A stretch of DNA of 28,988 nucleotides from Temnopleurus reevesii. Taxonomy: Eukaryota > Echinodermata > Echinoidea > Temnopleuroida > Temnopleuridae. Numbering within the stretch: position 1 is the first letter of the stretch; every line of letters starts with the position of its first letter. Below are positions 10,413 through 21,000 of the stretch, piece after piece. The stretch lies in assembly GCA_036244855.1 (NCBI GenBank), contig BQKZ01006462.1, positions 12,233 to 41,220 of the forward strand. The letters are read 5' to 3'. The notes under the pieces are model-generated. The model was not told the DNA's origin. It did not search any database and saw only the letters and a list, made by a program, of their open reading frames with translations. The position numbers were made by a program, and so were the translations under genes.

Positions 10413-11212
10413 AATTGTAGGTTTAAGAACGAATGTAAAACATAGTAGCAGTGCTTCCACAGCTCAGATTAGTAATAAGTCTCAATAATCGCTGATCAGT
10501 TCTTAGCCTGATATAATACACAAAAATATGTCCCAGTCATGTTTAATAGGTAAAGATAGAGGACAGTGACAAAAAAAAGAATAGGAAAAAGAAGATGGCA
10601 TGAGAACAAAAAAGTAAGAAAGTCATTATTACAGGCAAAAATGACAAGGACTCTGTAAAACATTATCCTGGGAGAGGGGTGTAATAGGCCGATTAAGTAA
10701 TAGATCCAAATTTTATGCAAATTTCTTACTGCGAACTCGGTCATTAGTACAGTCAAACCTCGTTATAACAAGGTCATTTGGACCAGAGAAATCATCTCTT
10801 TATATCGAAAACTTGTTATATCAGGGCTAAAATAAGATACAAAGAAATGGGACAAGGAAAACTACCTTGTTATAACGAGATCTCATTATATCAGTGCTCT
10901 TTATAACGAAGCTGGACAGTATTTCTTAAACTATTAGTGACAACTTTTAATAATGACAATACTTTAGATCCAGTTCACATACATTGCTTCTTGCTATATA
11001 AAGCAAGCCTCGGGCAAGCATTTAGGTTGTCAAGACCAGCTTCTGCGTATAGAGAATGCATTAAAATTTGCATCTATTAGTAAGACGTCCGATAAGAATA
11101 AGTTCTTTATACTTACTCAAAGCCAACTGGTTCAAATGGTACAGGCAATAGGAAGACTGCTATCCCGATTATTGGCCCAATAATGAGTGAAGATAACATA
11201 TTGCATGTACAC
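5906..11212 (-). CDS. APMAP: APMAP copy 1, eight exons
   Basis: Adipocyte plasma membrane-associated protein, a single-pass membrane protein with a six-bladed propeller of the strictosidine-synthase-like family; human APMAP has arylesterase activity. Exons on the minus strand: 11212-11117, 10212-10097, 9446-9357, 8857-8750, 8076-7905, 7340-7206, 6847-6664, 6109-5906 (TAA at 5906). Every junction is GT-AG and all phases join. From the Met at 11199 the product is about 363 residues; human APMAP has 416. Residues 5-19 (LIIGPIIGIAVFLLP) are the membrane anchor. Conserved blocks are LGPES, CRPLGLR, FFNDLAV, ANGVQLS, LPGFVDNIRPSS and SSLYLGSYSSPFL. The usual FTDSS motif reads FSHSS. The true start is uncertain: another in-frame Met is at 11244, or an upstream exon may join at 11212. 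Confidence 0.92.
7648..7822. mobile_element. MITE with CTAAGTC inverted ends
   Basis: About 175 bp in an APMAP intron. It opens TA-CAGGTTATTCTCCCTAAGTC and closes GACAATTCAACTTAGG plus CAAAGTGGACTG-TA, an imperfect inverted repeat with TA flanks. It belongs to a different family from the CTCGTTATAAC elements but has the same CAG...CTG and TA end logic. Confidence 0.75.
8280..8340. repeat. Polypurine tract in APMAP intron
   Basis: Run of almost only G and A (AGTGAGAGAGGAGGAGGGG, then TGAGAGGGGCGAGGGGAAAG) on the + strand, hence CT-rich in the APMAP transcript. Copy 2 has a related but rearranged GA-rich stretch at 20284-20335. This intron is one of the most diverged parts of the 12-kb blocks. 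Confidence 0.7.
9820..9990. mobile_element. MITE with CTAAGTC inverted ends, second element
   Basis: Opens TA-CAGTAAACTCTGCTATAAA and closes with AGATTTGACTTAGGCAGATTT, a worn inverted repeat of the same family as 7648-7822. Lies in the APMAP intron between exons 10212-10097 and 9446-9357. Copy 2 equivalent is 21769-21938, with a 4-bp deletion near the left end. Confidence 0.65.
10383..10410. repeat. (TATC)7 microsatellite
   Basis: Seven perfect TATC units following TTCAATAAACCATT. Copy 2 has six units at 22329-22352. The preceding A-rich end could be the tail of an old retroelement, but I cannot identify one. Confidence 0.95.
10750..10919 (+). mobile_element. Pogo/Tigger-like MITE, complete
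   Basis: 170 bp flanked by TA. It opens CAGTCAAACCTCGTTATAAC and closes TTATAACGAAGCTGGACAG. It has the family core (TTGTTATATCAGGGCTAAAA) and lies in the first recognised APMAP intron. Confidence 0.85.
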
Positions 11213-11364
11213 CTAGATATATCATGGTTCAGAAAACAATGCATTAATCATCACTGATACATATATTTTGAATTGCATGAAGAATCGAAATACATATGTC
11301 AAATTGGTACAAACTTATATGAAATTGATAAAAATAAATAGATAATTCCTTTTTAAAACATGAT

Positions 11365-11463
11365 CTACGGAATCAACTGCCACCCGAAATTTGCAATATT
11401 CAAAGCTTTGAATGTTTTAAAAATGCACTCAAAACCCATCTGTTCAGAAGTGTTTTCCAATAG
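11365..11463 (+). pseudogene. C-terminal remnant of a LINE reverse transcriptase
   Basis: 32 codons then TAG: RNQLPPEICNIQSFE followed by CFKNALKTHLFRSVFQ. This matches the common end of non-LTR retrotransposon polyproteins (W-N-x-LPP-x-I ... FK..LK.HLF). The expected Trp is Arg (TGG to CGG), and nothing of the upstream polymerase is present, so it is a dead 5'-truncated copy. The clade is not resolvable from this much. Confidence 0.75.
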
Positions 11464-11470
11464 TATCTAT

Positions 11471-11471
11471 N
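11471..11471. other. N: probable collapsed assembly gap
   Basis: Single N. On its left, sequence matching 23410 stops abruptly. On its right, a BCKDHA exon begins in mid-reading-frame with no splice acceptor. Continuity is broken on both sides, so the N most likely marks a join between two contigs with unknown missing length, not one ambiguous base. Confidence 0.75.
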
Positions 11472-13715
11472 TATGGTATGAACACAATTAGGGTAGATGG
11501 CAATGATGTGTTTGCCGTCTACAACGCCACCAAGGCCGCAAGGAAAATAGCTGTAGAGGAGAGCAAACCAGTCCTTATAGAAGCCATGACATACAGGTAA
11601 AATGCGCTTGATGCAACGAGAATCTAGTATTCCATATACGAAAATAAACCCATCCTTATAGAATGGAAACCATTAGTAGATGACCTATATGACTTTTGAA
11701 TCAAAATGTAAATGCCATGACCACTCACTAGGTAAGGGAAAACAAATGTATATTATAAGTAGTATGTAAAATGCTCTTGTTAAGACTAGAATTTACAACA
11801 CATGCCATCCTGAATTGTATATACAGTCTATTCTCACGATAACAAATTACCTTTTCATGGAAGGCTTGTTATATCAAGGTCAAAATACAATGTAATACGT
11901 AGAGATGGGAACAGGAAAGTTACCTTATCATAATGAGAGCTCTTTGTTACGGGTTTGGATTATATTAAGAGATTAATCCCAGCCATATAGGATAGAAGCC
12001 ATCTCACAAATGCATTTAAAAGTACCAAAAGGTATAGATTAGTAATGTTCAAGATGCAGAAATTGATTTGAAACAAGCTGGTGTATTCACAAATTGCTTT
12101 ACATGCACAAATATATTACTGTGTACAAACTTATGAGAAGATTTTTGCAAGAATTCTGGCTTATTTTAGTTTAAAGATGCCATTCAGCTGCTATTCTGCT
12201 TTTGTATGCAGAATTTGAAGTCATAATCAATATGCTTTTGACGAGAACGTCACATGCCGTGATTTGTATGAATTATACAATTCATAGGACTAGAAGAACC
12301 AAGTCAGAAGTGGTAGAATGCAATTGTTAAGGAATAGAATGCACTCCCTCGTATATCTGTGCACACACATATTTGTTTCCAGTGGCTGATAGCATAGAAT
12401 ATTGAAATATCATGGGGCACCTGAATATGGATAAAGTGTTTGGTTTTAACCCTATTTTAACTGGGCTTTTTCAGACCAAGTTTATACTAGGGGGGGGGGG
12501 TAAACTTCAGATCTCGGCCGTGGATCGAGCGATCGCCGCGAAATTTTGCACGCGTAGAGTGTAGAGTGTAAACTACATGACTGTATCGTTTGATTTTCTG
12601 AAAATTTATGATTTCTATTTTTAATTAATTAATTATGCAAATGTATGCATGAAATCTTATTTTCTGTTCTATTTCACTCATTGAAGCTCCCAGAAAGCTC
12701 ATTTTTGGTATGAATATTCTCCACATTATTCCTCACAATACTACTTGGAAAAAAATTTGGTGTGACAAGGTATTTCTTATGTTTTTTTTTATTGTTTTAT
12801 TAATTTTTTATGTATTTCATTGTTTTTTTTACCTTTGACCGGCGCGATCAAATAATTTGTGGAGGGGGGGGGGGTCAAATTTAACCCCCCCCCCCAGTTG
12901 GAATAGGGTTAATTGAGTAAAGCAAATTCATGCACATCAACATATGCATTCGTAGACCTTAATTGTAACAATATTTGTAAAATTATGGTTGCAATAACAG
13001 GATAGGACATCACAGCACTAGCGATGATTCCTCAGCGTACCGATCGGTGGACGAGGTCCGTTATTGGGACAGTGAAGATCATCCCATCGGCCGTCTCAGG
13101 AAGTACATGATGCAGAAAGGATGGTGGGATATGGATACCGAGAAAGCTTGGATGGGAGAAACTAAGAAGAATGTAAGTTTTTAGTAGAAGAAAAGGTTTT
13201 TTTTTTTAAATATCGTTCATGGAAGGATTTTTTTACAAGGATAGTGAAAATCATCCAATCTGCTATCTTATGAAGTACATGATGCATAAAAGATGGAGGG
13301 ATATGGATAATTCGAAGGCTTGCATAACAGAAACGAAGAAGAAAGTTTCATTCTTGGATCAATCATAAACTCTGTCACTGGTTACAGAAAAATAAAATGT
13401 TCATAGAAGTAGACTACTTACAGAGAATTAGCAAAACAACAAACGCATTATTGCAGGCCTAAAGAGTCCCCTGCCCCCATTTTTCGCCTTCAAAATAGTC
13501 CAGTGTATTGAAAACCCTTCTCTATTATCTCTATGCAGGTCATGTATGAGTTCCAGGCTGCAGAGAAACGAAAGAAGCCCTCACCTTCCTTCATGCTGAC
13601 GGACGTCTACGAGGAGATGCCAGAGCACTTACAGAAACAGATGGATGAGATGAAGAAACATGTGGAGCAATACAAGGAGCATTATCCTGTCGATCAGTAT
13701 GAAGGAATGAAGTGA
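11472..13715 (+). CDS. BCKDHA: BCKDHA copy 2, 3' three exons (first exon cut by N)
   Basis: Same protein as copy 1, extending one exon further 5'. Exons are 11472-11596 (incomplete at its 5' end, 41 codons plus AG before GTAAAATG), 13001-13172 (172 bp after AATAACAG) and 13539-13715 (58 codons plus TGA). The first reads [20 protein letters not shown] and ends [10 protein letters not shown], the conserved segment just before the phosphorylation loop. Junction phases 2 and 0 join the three parts without a break. Relative to copy 1, exon 13001-13172 has nine synonymous and no amino-acid-changing differences, so the encoded protein is under constraint in both versions. A piggyBac-type MITE sits in the first intron. 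Everything 5' of 11472 is missing at the N. Confidence 0.93.
11824..11963 (+). mobile_element. Decayed pogo/Tigger-like MITE in BCKDHA intron
   Basis: Opens TA-CAGTCTATTCTCACG, has GGCTTGTTATATCAAGG and AAAATACAATG in the middle, and ends near GGGTTTGGATTATA. Matches the second element of the head-to-head pair at 1-298 in copy 1. The partner element is not present here. Confidence 0.6.
12446..12912. mobile_element. piggyBac-type MITE with TTAA target duplication
   Basis: 459-bp element at 12450-12908 flanked on both sides by TTAA (12446-12449, 12909-12912). The ends are inverted: CCCTATTTTAACTGGG at the left and CCCAGTTGGAATAGGG at the right (14 of 16 match). TTAA duplication and ends starting CCC are the marks of piggyBac-family transposition. 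The interior is AT-rich with G and C homopolymers near both ends and no transposase. Absent from the matching intron in copy 1, so its insertion distinguishes the two copies. Confidence 0.85.
13068..13360 (+). repeat. BCKDHA exon-fragment repeat, copy 2 (2 units)
   Basis: Counterpart of the four-unit array at 559-1210. The real exon part begins at 13068 and one decayed unit at 13240, spaced 172 bp. The decayed unit is the same one that begins at 1090 in copy 1 (offset 12150), and I see no difference between the two. The two middle units of copy 1 are absent. Confidence 0.85.
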
Positions 13716-13735
13716 GGTACAGAGATAGATAGATA

Positions 13736-14198
13736 CAGTCAAACCTGTCTATAGTGACCATCCAAGGGAAACAGATTTAGTGTTCTCTGTAGACGGATGA
13801 CCCATACACATGTATAGACAGGTTCTATAACGTATTTTCATCTGGATGGAAGCAATAGAGGTGACCGCTATAGACAGGTTTTGTTGTCAATAGATATACA
13901 GTCAGACCTGTCTATAGTGACCATCCAAGGGAAGCGAAAATTTGTCAATGTGGATAGTTGACCTACATAGACAGGGTCTACAACACATTTTTCCATCTGG
14001 ATGGAAGCAATATAGGTGGCCACTATAGACAGGTTTTGCTGTCAATAGATATACAGTCAAACCTGTCTATAGTGACCATCCAAGGGAAGCGGGAAATGTT
14101 GTCACTGTATACAGGTGACCTATATCGACAAGGTCTGTGACACATTTTTCCATCTGGAGGTAAACAATAGAGGTGGCCACTATAGACAGGTTTGACTG
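13736..14198 (+). mobile_element. Triple tandem CAGTCAAACCTGTC MITE, copy 2
   Basis: Counterpart of 1586-2048 at offset 12150, again right after the BCKDHA stop and with all three units. I see no differences from copy 1 by eye. Confidence 0.85.
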
Positions 14199-15793
14199 TA
14201 AATAGATATATTAGAATTATTGCTTTATTTGTCGATGGGCTGTAGTGGTAAATGTTCAAATCATTAATTCAACAGGACAGCCTAAACCCACATGACCATG
14301 TCAAGGAGAAAAAACACCTTCTGGTATAGTGAAACCTTGTTATGAAGATGTTGAAAATAACAAAACCCTCCAACAAGATGATTTTACTGTTCCTTGCCCT
14401 TTATGGTTCTATCCTAAATTAACCCTGATATGAGAAAGGATCTTGAAATAGCAAGGGAATTTTCATGGTCCCACTGCCTCATTATAAAGAGCTTCCTCTG
14501 TATAATAATCTAAAAGTTTAGTGACACGCTCCTGTGATACTCACCGATTGTTTCACACATTTTTCAATGTGATATTCACTCTGATCATGATTTCATGCAA
14601 CCGCTCAGGAAATTTCTAGAAGAAAAACATGAATTTAACCATACATATAGATGCATGGTGCTAAATTTATAGCAAGTGCTATAAAGCTCCAGCAAAATCT
14701 CTTTATTAACTCACCTTTTATGTGATGCATCAACAGTTTTCAATTGATTTAGTAACTGCAACATGCAATACATATTAATAATAACAAGCATCATATTGGA
14801 AAGCACAATTTAAAAAAGTAAACCGTATTCCAATACTGCATTAGTTCTATTCTTAGTGGCTATTAGTTGCTATTCTTCACTATATTTTGCTCTTCCTAAA
14901 TGTTATTGTAGTAATTTATTTTTTAATACATTACTACATTAGAAAACTAGTTGAGTCGTAATTGGCTGCTTAATTTCAATTTGATACAATATATTCAACT
15001 AGTGAATTAATCAATCAAAACATTTGTTAAACTCCTTTGCTATATTTTTAGTGTTTGATTTATCAGAAAAAAATTATACTAGATCATAATCTTACCATGA
15101 TAAATTGTATTTTCTTAGGATAACTGATTTCTTATCTTTATGACTACAGACAGCAGTGTAAAGGCTGAAATATGTGTGACCTTGAGTGATTAAATACAAA
15201 AATAATTAATTATGGTTCATATTTTTATGTAAGGATTCGTAAACAAAAATTGGTTGCAGTCCTGTATTCATATACATAAATTTTTATGTAACAAGATAGG
15301 TTTTGAAATATTACAGTATTCATATTTATCAATGTTATTAAGATTGAGATATAAATTCTCGCTAAGATTTTTTAGATTAATAGCCTTTACCAAAAATGAA
15401 AAGGATTTTTTAATAATTTAATTACGCATCTTTCCCAAAATATTACTCACAAAAGTTTATTTTTCTAAGTTTCATAGCATGTAGTATATATTATTTTTTC
15501 TCTTTTACACTCATTTTCAATTTCTTTTGCCTTCAAGGTTTTGTACTTCAAGCACGATTCTAGGTACAATTTATTTTTTATTTTTTCGACAAATTAAATG
15601 CGATATTTTGATATGGAAGCAATCCTTAAATAAATAGACGTTTTGTCAGATTTGCCAGTAGAGTCTGCAAATCTTGAAATTTATCTTTGAAATAATATTA
15701 TGTATTTGAAAAGCACAGCATTAATTGATATTGCACATGTTTATAATTGTAACATTGATATCTTGTAATTAAGAAATGGAAAATTGTCCAATA

Positions 15794-15968
15794 CAGTAAA
15801 ATCTCGTTATAACGAGGTCCTTGAGACCAGAGAAGTTATCTCTTAATATTGAAATCTTGTAATATCAGGGCTAAAATACAATGAAATACAAAGAGATCAG
15901 ACCAGCAAAACTACCTTGTTATAAAGAGATCTCGTTATATCAGTGCTGTTTATAACGAGGTTGGACTG
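15794..15968 (+). mobile_element. Pogo/Tigger-like MITE, copy 2
   Basis: Counterpart of 3652-3826 with the same TA flanks and terminal inverted repeats and only a couple of base differences. Confidence 0.85.
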
Positions 15969-18025
15969 TATTTTGTTTTGGCAAATGTAGTGTACTGTGT
16001 AATTGAAAAATGTGTGCTTGACAGGCCCTGCTCATTGTGGAGCAGAAGAGACAAGGATAAAATATTCCTATGAAATAATTTTAATCTTAGAAAAAGCAAT
16101 AATCCTATCATGCACTTACATTGAGCCTTCTATCAAGTAAAACTATTCTGATCCATACTGTATCCCGATTCATTGTTTGACACTTTGTACAGAGATGTAT
16201 TTACCAAATAAAGTATTTTATCCTGGTTACTGTCGATACCATCCGTTAGAATAAAGCTTTCAAATTTTTATGTGAAAAACTGTGATACACTGATTCACAC
16301 TATAACGGTTTGTTTAGTGATAAATGTTAATTCTATACATTAGTGCTGTTCCACAAGTTTCATACATCATTAACACAATTTTCCATCTATAATCGAGTTC
16401 AAGGCAGTCCATTATTACTTTGTTTCAGCTAGGAATTATCAAAAATAAGCTATGCTCATATAATTATTGTTTTGCTTCAATATAATCAACCAACGTCTAA
16501 ATTCTAATGTGGCCTTCTATAATTTGATCCAAAGATTGCAATGACTTGGATACTTTCTATGAGAGATACCCGAATTTGCATATGAAATATTAAATGAGCA
16601 ATGTTTAGTTTCCCTATGTGATGGGGGAAATCATGCACAAAAGAGTCTGGTGTTAAAAGACACTGCTTGATATGTGATTATGTGGTTTGCTGGGATTTGC
16701 ATTTATTGTCATGTGGCATATGTCCAAGATTTTATCATGGTATGATCATCATTGTAAATAAAATGCTAAAGATATTGATATAACCTGTGAATGGTTTGCG
16801 TTCCTTGTTTCTGATATTTATCTCTGCATCTAAAATTGAACATATTTTGTTTCTATACACTGTATAAAATGAATGAATGTAATGGTGCATGATTTATCAT
16901 GTACTAAATGATTGTATTTAATTAAAGGGGTAAATTCTGAAATGAAAGGTTAAATGAGCGAATGGTGCTAGCTGAGATTGAATTTTTCAGACAAGGACAA
17001 TTCCACAATAGTGTCATGTCTGTTATGCCAATTTCTTGAAAACTGTTTATTGAAATTCACTGACATACATATACAGCCTAACCTTGTTATAACGAGGTCC
17101 TCAGGATCAGAGAAATTACCTCTTTACACTGAATAGTCTAGAAAATGGCGTAGCAGACATTTTCCTGGAATTGTCCACATGTTAATTGATGAGGAAAGGA
17201 ATATTTCAACATTTCTTTAAAACTATTGATGGTCAAAACTCACACACTGCTCAGCAATAAGCTATTTAATGCTCTAAATAATATGAATAACATAACTAAA
17301 ACGTATGACAATATAGTGATTTACTTTTTCAAGACAAACAATCATCATAAGAATCAAACTGATGTGCTAAAATAATTTTATTTCTTTCTTTAAAATTCCA
17401 TTGACAAACTAACATATGTGTTCATTTCACTGTCAATTTGTTCTATTGGATGTGGACAATTTTACCTCCCTAAAAGTTCATTCTGGGGTTACAAGCCACT
17501 CCTTATAGAGAACACAATAAATCCTCAATACAATCAGCTGCTCATTTGGTTTGCATAATATTTTGATTTCCTTTGGCTTGTCATTGGTCATAAAAATCTT
17601 CATGTCGCTAGCTGTCATTGTCAATTTCTAGATGACAAACTGCTTGCCTCTACATTATATATAAGCTTCAAGCACTGACATTGCCTTCATCATATTGTTT
17701 GCAACTTATTGTTTGCTCCTTTTTAATGTAGGGATGACAATCTTACATTGACCATTTATGGGACGTGTAATAAATTGAAAATTAATCACACTTCTATGTT
17801 AAACATATTGCCATAGACAAATGATTAATATTTATTGTAAGTTTAATTGCATATATTATGTTACAGGCCAATAGAGAAGCTGTTATTGGACTTTCCAAAT
17901 GCTTGCAATGTTTTGTTAATTTTTCCTTCATTTTCTCTGGTTATCGGTCCAAGAAGCAACAAATTTCAGTATGCTTACATGACCAACCATCTATATTTTT
18001 ACAGAAAATAGGAATAATTGACAAC

Positions 18026-21000
18026 TTATGGATGTCCATGCCCGGATGACAAGTTTATCCTAGCCAAGAACGGAGAGCTATATGATCCTAAATACAAAGA
18101 GCTGCCTGTATCAAGGACCTCGCTAACATGAGATACGACATCACCGGTTGGATCATCAAGCCTTCGTATGGCATCTCCATCCTCTGTTAACTCCATGATA
18201 AGACCATAGGGCTTGGTGGTGGACTGGAAGATGACCTCTGGCGTGAAGACCTGGGGAAAGATGTTGTGATATAATGAAATTTATTATGATTGATGCTTCA
18301 TATGTTATTGAAAATTAAAAAAATGGACAGGAAATCCAAAGGGGGAAACTATAACAAATGTTGGTTCAAATATCAAATGTTGATTAAAGATATGTGAATG
18401 TTAAGTTATGCAGGCAAGTTACCCTATTTTTTAGATTTATTCCAAAGCCTAGATATACAGAAATTCATGAATGTCATTTCAATATCAATCTTGAAATGTG
18501 TACAATTTTGAAATTTCTTTAAAAATATGATGTAAATTATTAAAGTGAGCTTTCTGTCCTAAATAATATTATCAACATTATGAGGTCAACAATTTGATCA
18601 AAATTTTAATCAGGATCAGAAATCTGTATTTGGACCATACAAAATTGATCTTGTGACTCATTACATTAATTAATCCGGGTACATAACAGATGTCCAGAGC
18701 CCCTTCTCATAAAAATGTATCATAAATAACTACCCATGGGACTACACAAAAAACTCCTACTGGTCACTTGTCTAAACCCGATGTAGCGCCACCTGTGACT
18801 TTACCTTCAGAAGAAGTTTCCTTAGCCAAGGTCTCGGTGCAAAGAAATCGTAGAGACAATTCCTCCTGACGGTTGGAAGAGCTACCCAGAATCCCCCTTG
18901 AGAACTTGGCCGGATGTTATCCACAAAGCCTGGAAGATTATCTGCAAAAATCTCCCTTTCTCCCGCTCTTGGTCCTGTCAGGAAGTACCTAAAATTCAAT
19001 GAAATTATTTGCCAATAGTAAAGTGCATAAACGTGATAGCTTTGTACTTCAATCCTTCCATTATTCCCTTCTATTTGTTTTCCTGTTTCACTCCCTCACC
19101 CATCTTTTCTCTCTCTCTTTCTCACTTGTACAATATCTGTTCCTACATCCATCTTTCATCATCAAAAATTTGAAGTAGATACAGGTTGTTTCACTCTTCA
19201 ACGAAATTCCTCTGATATGGGATAACTTAAGTCTGCTACAATTCCCATTACAAATAAACATATCCTTTAAAAAAAATCAATTTCTTTTGATATGAGTCTG
19301 ATGCTGTAAATATTCTAGTAATTAATTAACTAAACATTACCCTTACTTGTGTATTCTCATCCTCCCGCCTTCAGCAACCAATAAGAAACTTTCATCCCGA
19401 GATAGCTGCACCCCATTGGCTAATGCAAGACCGTCTATGAGAGTTGAAATCTTCCCTGTTGTGGGGTTATATTGAAGCACGCTGAAATTGAAAAGCAGGA
19501 AATATATAGAACTGATTAATGACAAACTTGTGTAAAGCTCTCATTGAAAAAAAAAAAGAATATCACTTCAACAATATTTTTTGCAATAAGGAAAGTAAGG
19601 AAATGGATATTTGACACCTTTTGTACATATATTTCAAGAGAGTGCCAGTGAAGGGTTCTCTTTTTATCGGAGCAATGCTGATGGATTCAATGACAGGGTT
19701 CACCAAATCCATCAGTTCAAACCATTTACAAATCAATTTGAAATTGAAGTGAGTAAAGAATCGATGAATTTCTTGAGAAAAATGAATGTACAGGTAACTC
19801 TGCCTAAGTCGAATCTCTAGGGACAAAAAATCTGTTCGACTTAAGAGGAATTTGAATTAGAAGAGGTAAATAACACATGTTTTATATGATTTGTTCCAAA
19901 ATATCCCATTGACCTAGGCAATTATTTGTCTTAGACAAGATCGACTTAGGCAAAGTTGACTGTAAATCACTAAAATCCCAGTTTATTGGCTAATTCACAT
20001 TAAAAAATGTGATTAAATGAGATCAAAAGTAGGCATACCGAGAATCATTGTTTCCTTCCATTGCAAGAGACAAATGCTGATGTCTGTGCCATCTTGTGCT
20101 GCTATGTGAGAAAAAGATCACACCATCAGACCGCACTGCTAGGTCATTGAAGAATATGATAGGCTTATTGTCGACAAGGGTACCTCCCGACACTAAATGT
20201 GTCTTCTCTCCTATGGTAGAAAGGAGGTGAAATAATTGCAAGTGTTACAAAGTACACCATATATCAAGTGGATATAGTAATCAAGAGAAGGAGAGAGAGA
20301 GGGGGGTAAGAGAGTAGATGAGGGGAGAAGGAATAGATATAGAGATAAAGGTTTATATGAAGAAGGTGGTGGAGAGAAAAGTGAAAGAGAAATTTGAGAT
20401 GTCTAATAAAGAGATGGTAGCGAGATAAATGGTGGTCTTTGTTGACCGGTTTGACTCTATACAGGAAGAGGGGGAGGGAGAGAAAGAATTCATAAAAGCT
20501 CCAAAGAGGGAGAGGGGAAAATATATCTTATCTGAAAAATATTTCATATGAAAAAGGAATATGGTTGCATAATTGAAAAGCCTTAATTATATTTTATTGA
20601 ATATAAAAGGGTATCAACATGAAATATATGACTTTGAGAGAATTTGTGAGAGATGTGTTGTTTTTAGAAAAGTTGCTTGCAATAATTAAAAAGGCCTACC
20701 TGTTGAAACATTAACTTGAAATAGACCCAGATGAGCATCGATGATGAAGAGCATTCCATCTTGATTGAATCGGAGGCCAAGGGGTCGGCAGCATTCTATT
20801 CCATTCTCTGAAACACATTATAACAATATAAATTTCCTGTATCATAATAGAATGATCTGAAAATCTTAAATTTGTATATTACTCATCATGTCTAATTTTG
20901 GTATTTCTATGATTTCTATACACAATATTAGTTGTACAAACTGCTACGAAGAGGTTGATTTACTTCTTCAATGACATGCCTGTGTCAATATCTTCTTTTA

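Larger units (their letters stand above)
1..11470. repeat. 12-kb duplicated block, copy 1
   Basis: This block matches 11820-23410 in the same orientation. It contains the last two BCKDHA exons, the spacer, all eight recognised APMAP exons and a LINE remnant. The offset is 12150 at the BCKDHA last exon, 12141 over 5700-7500 and about 11941 near 11100. Most of 1090-7550 and 8750-11470 differs by only about one base per hundred by eye. The BCKDHA intron left of 1090 and two APMAP introns (7560-7900 and 8130-8745) are much more diverged. The block ends at the N at 11471. It may be a true tandem duplication or a second haplotype. Confidence 0.95.

Noticed and set aside
19611..19820. 69-codon plus-strand open frame in an APMAP copy 2 intron
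   Set aside because: Runs into a MITE, is not open in copy 1, and shows no recognisable domain.
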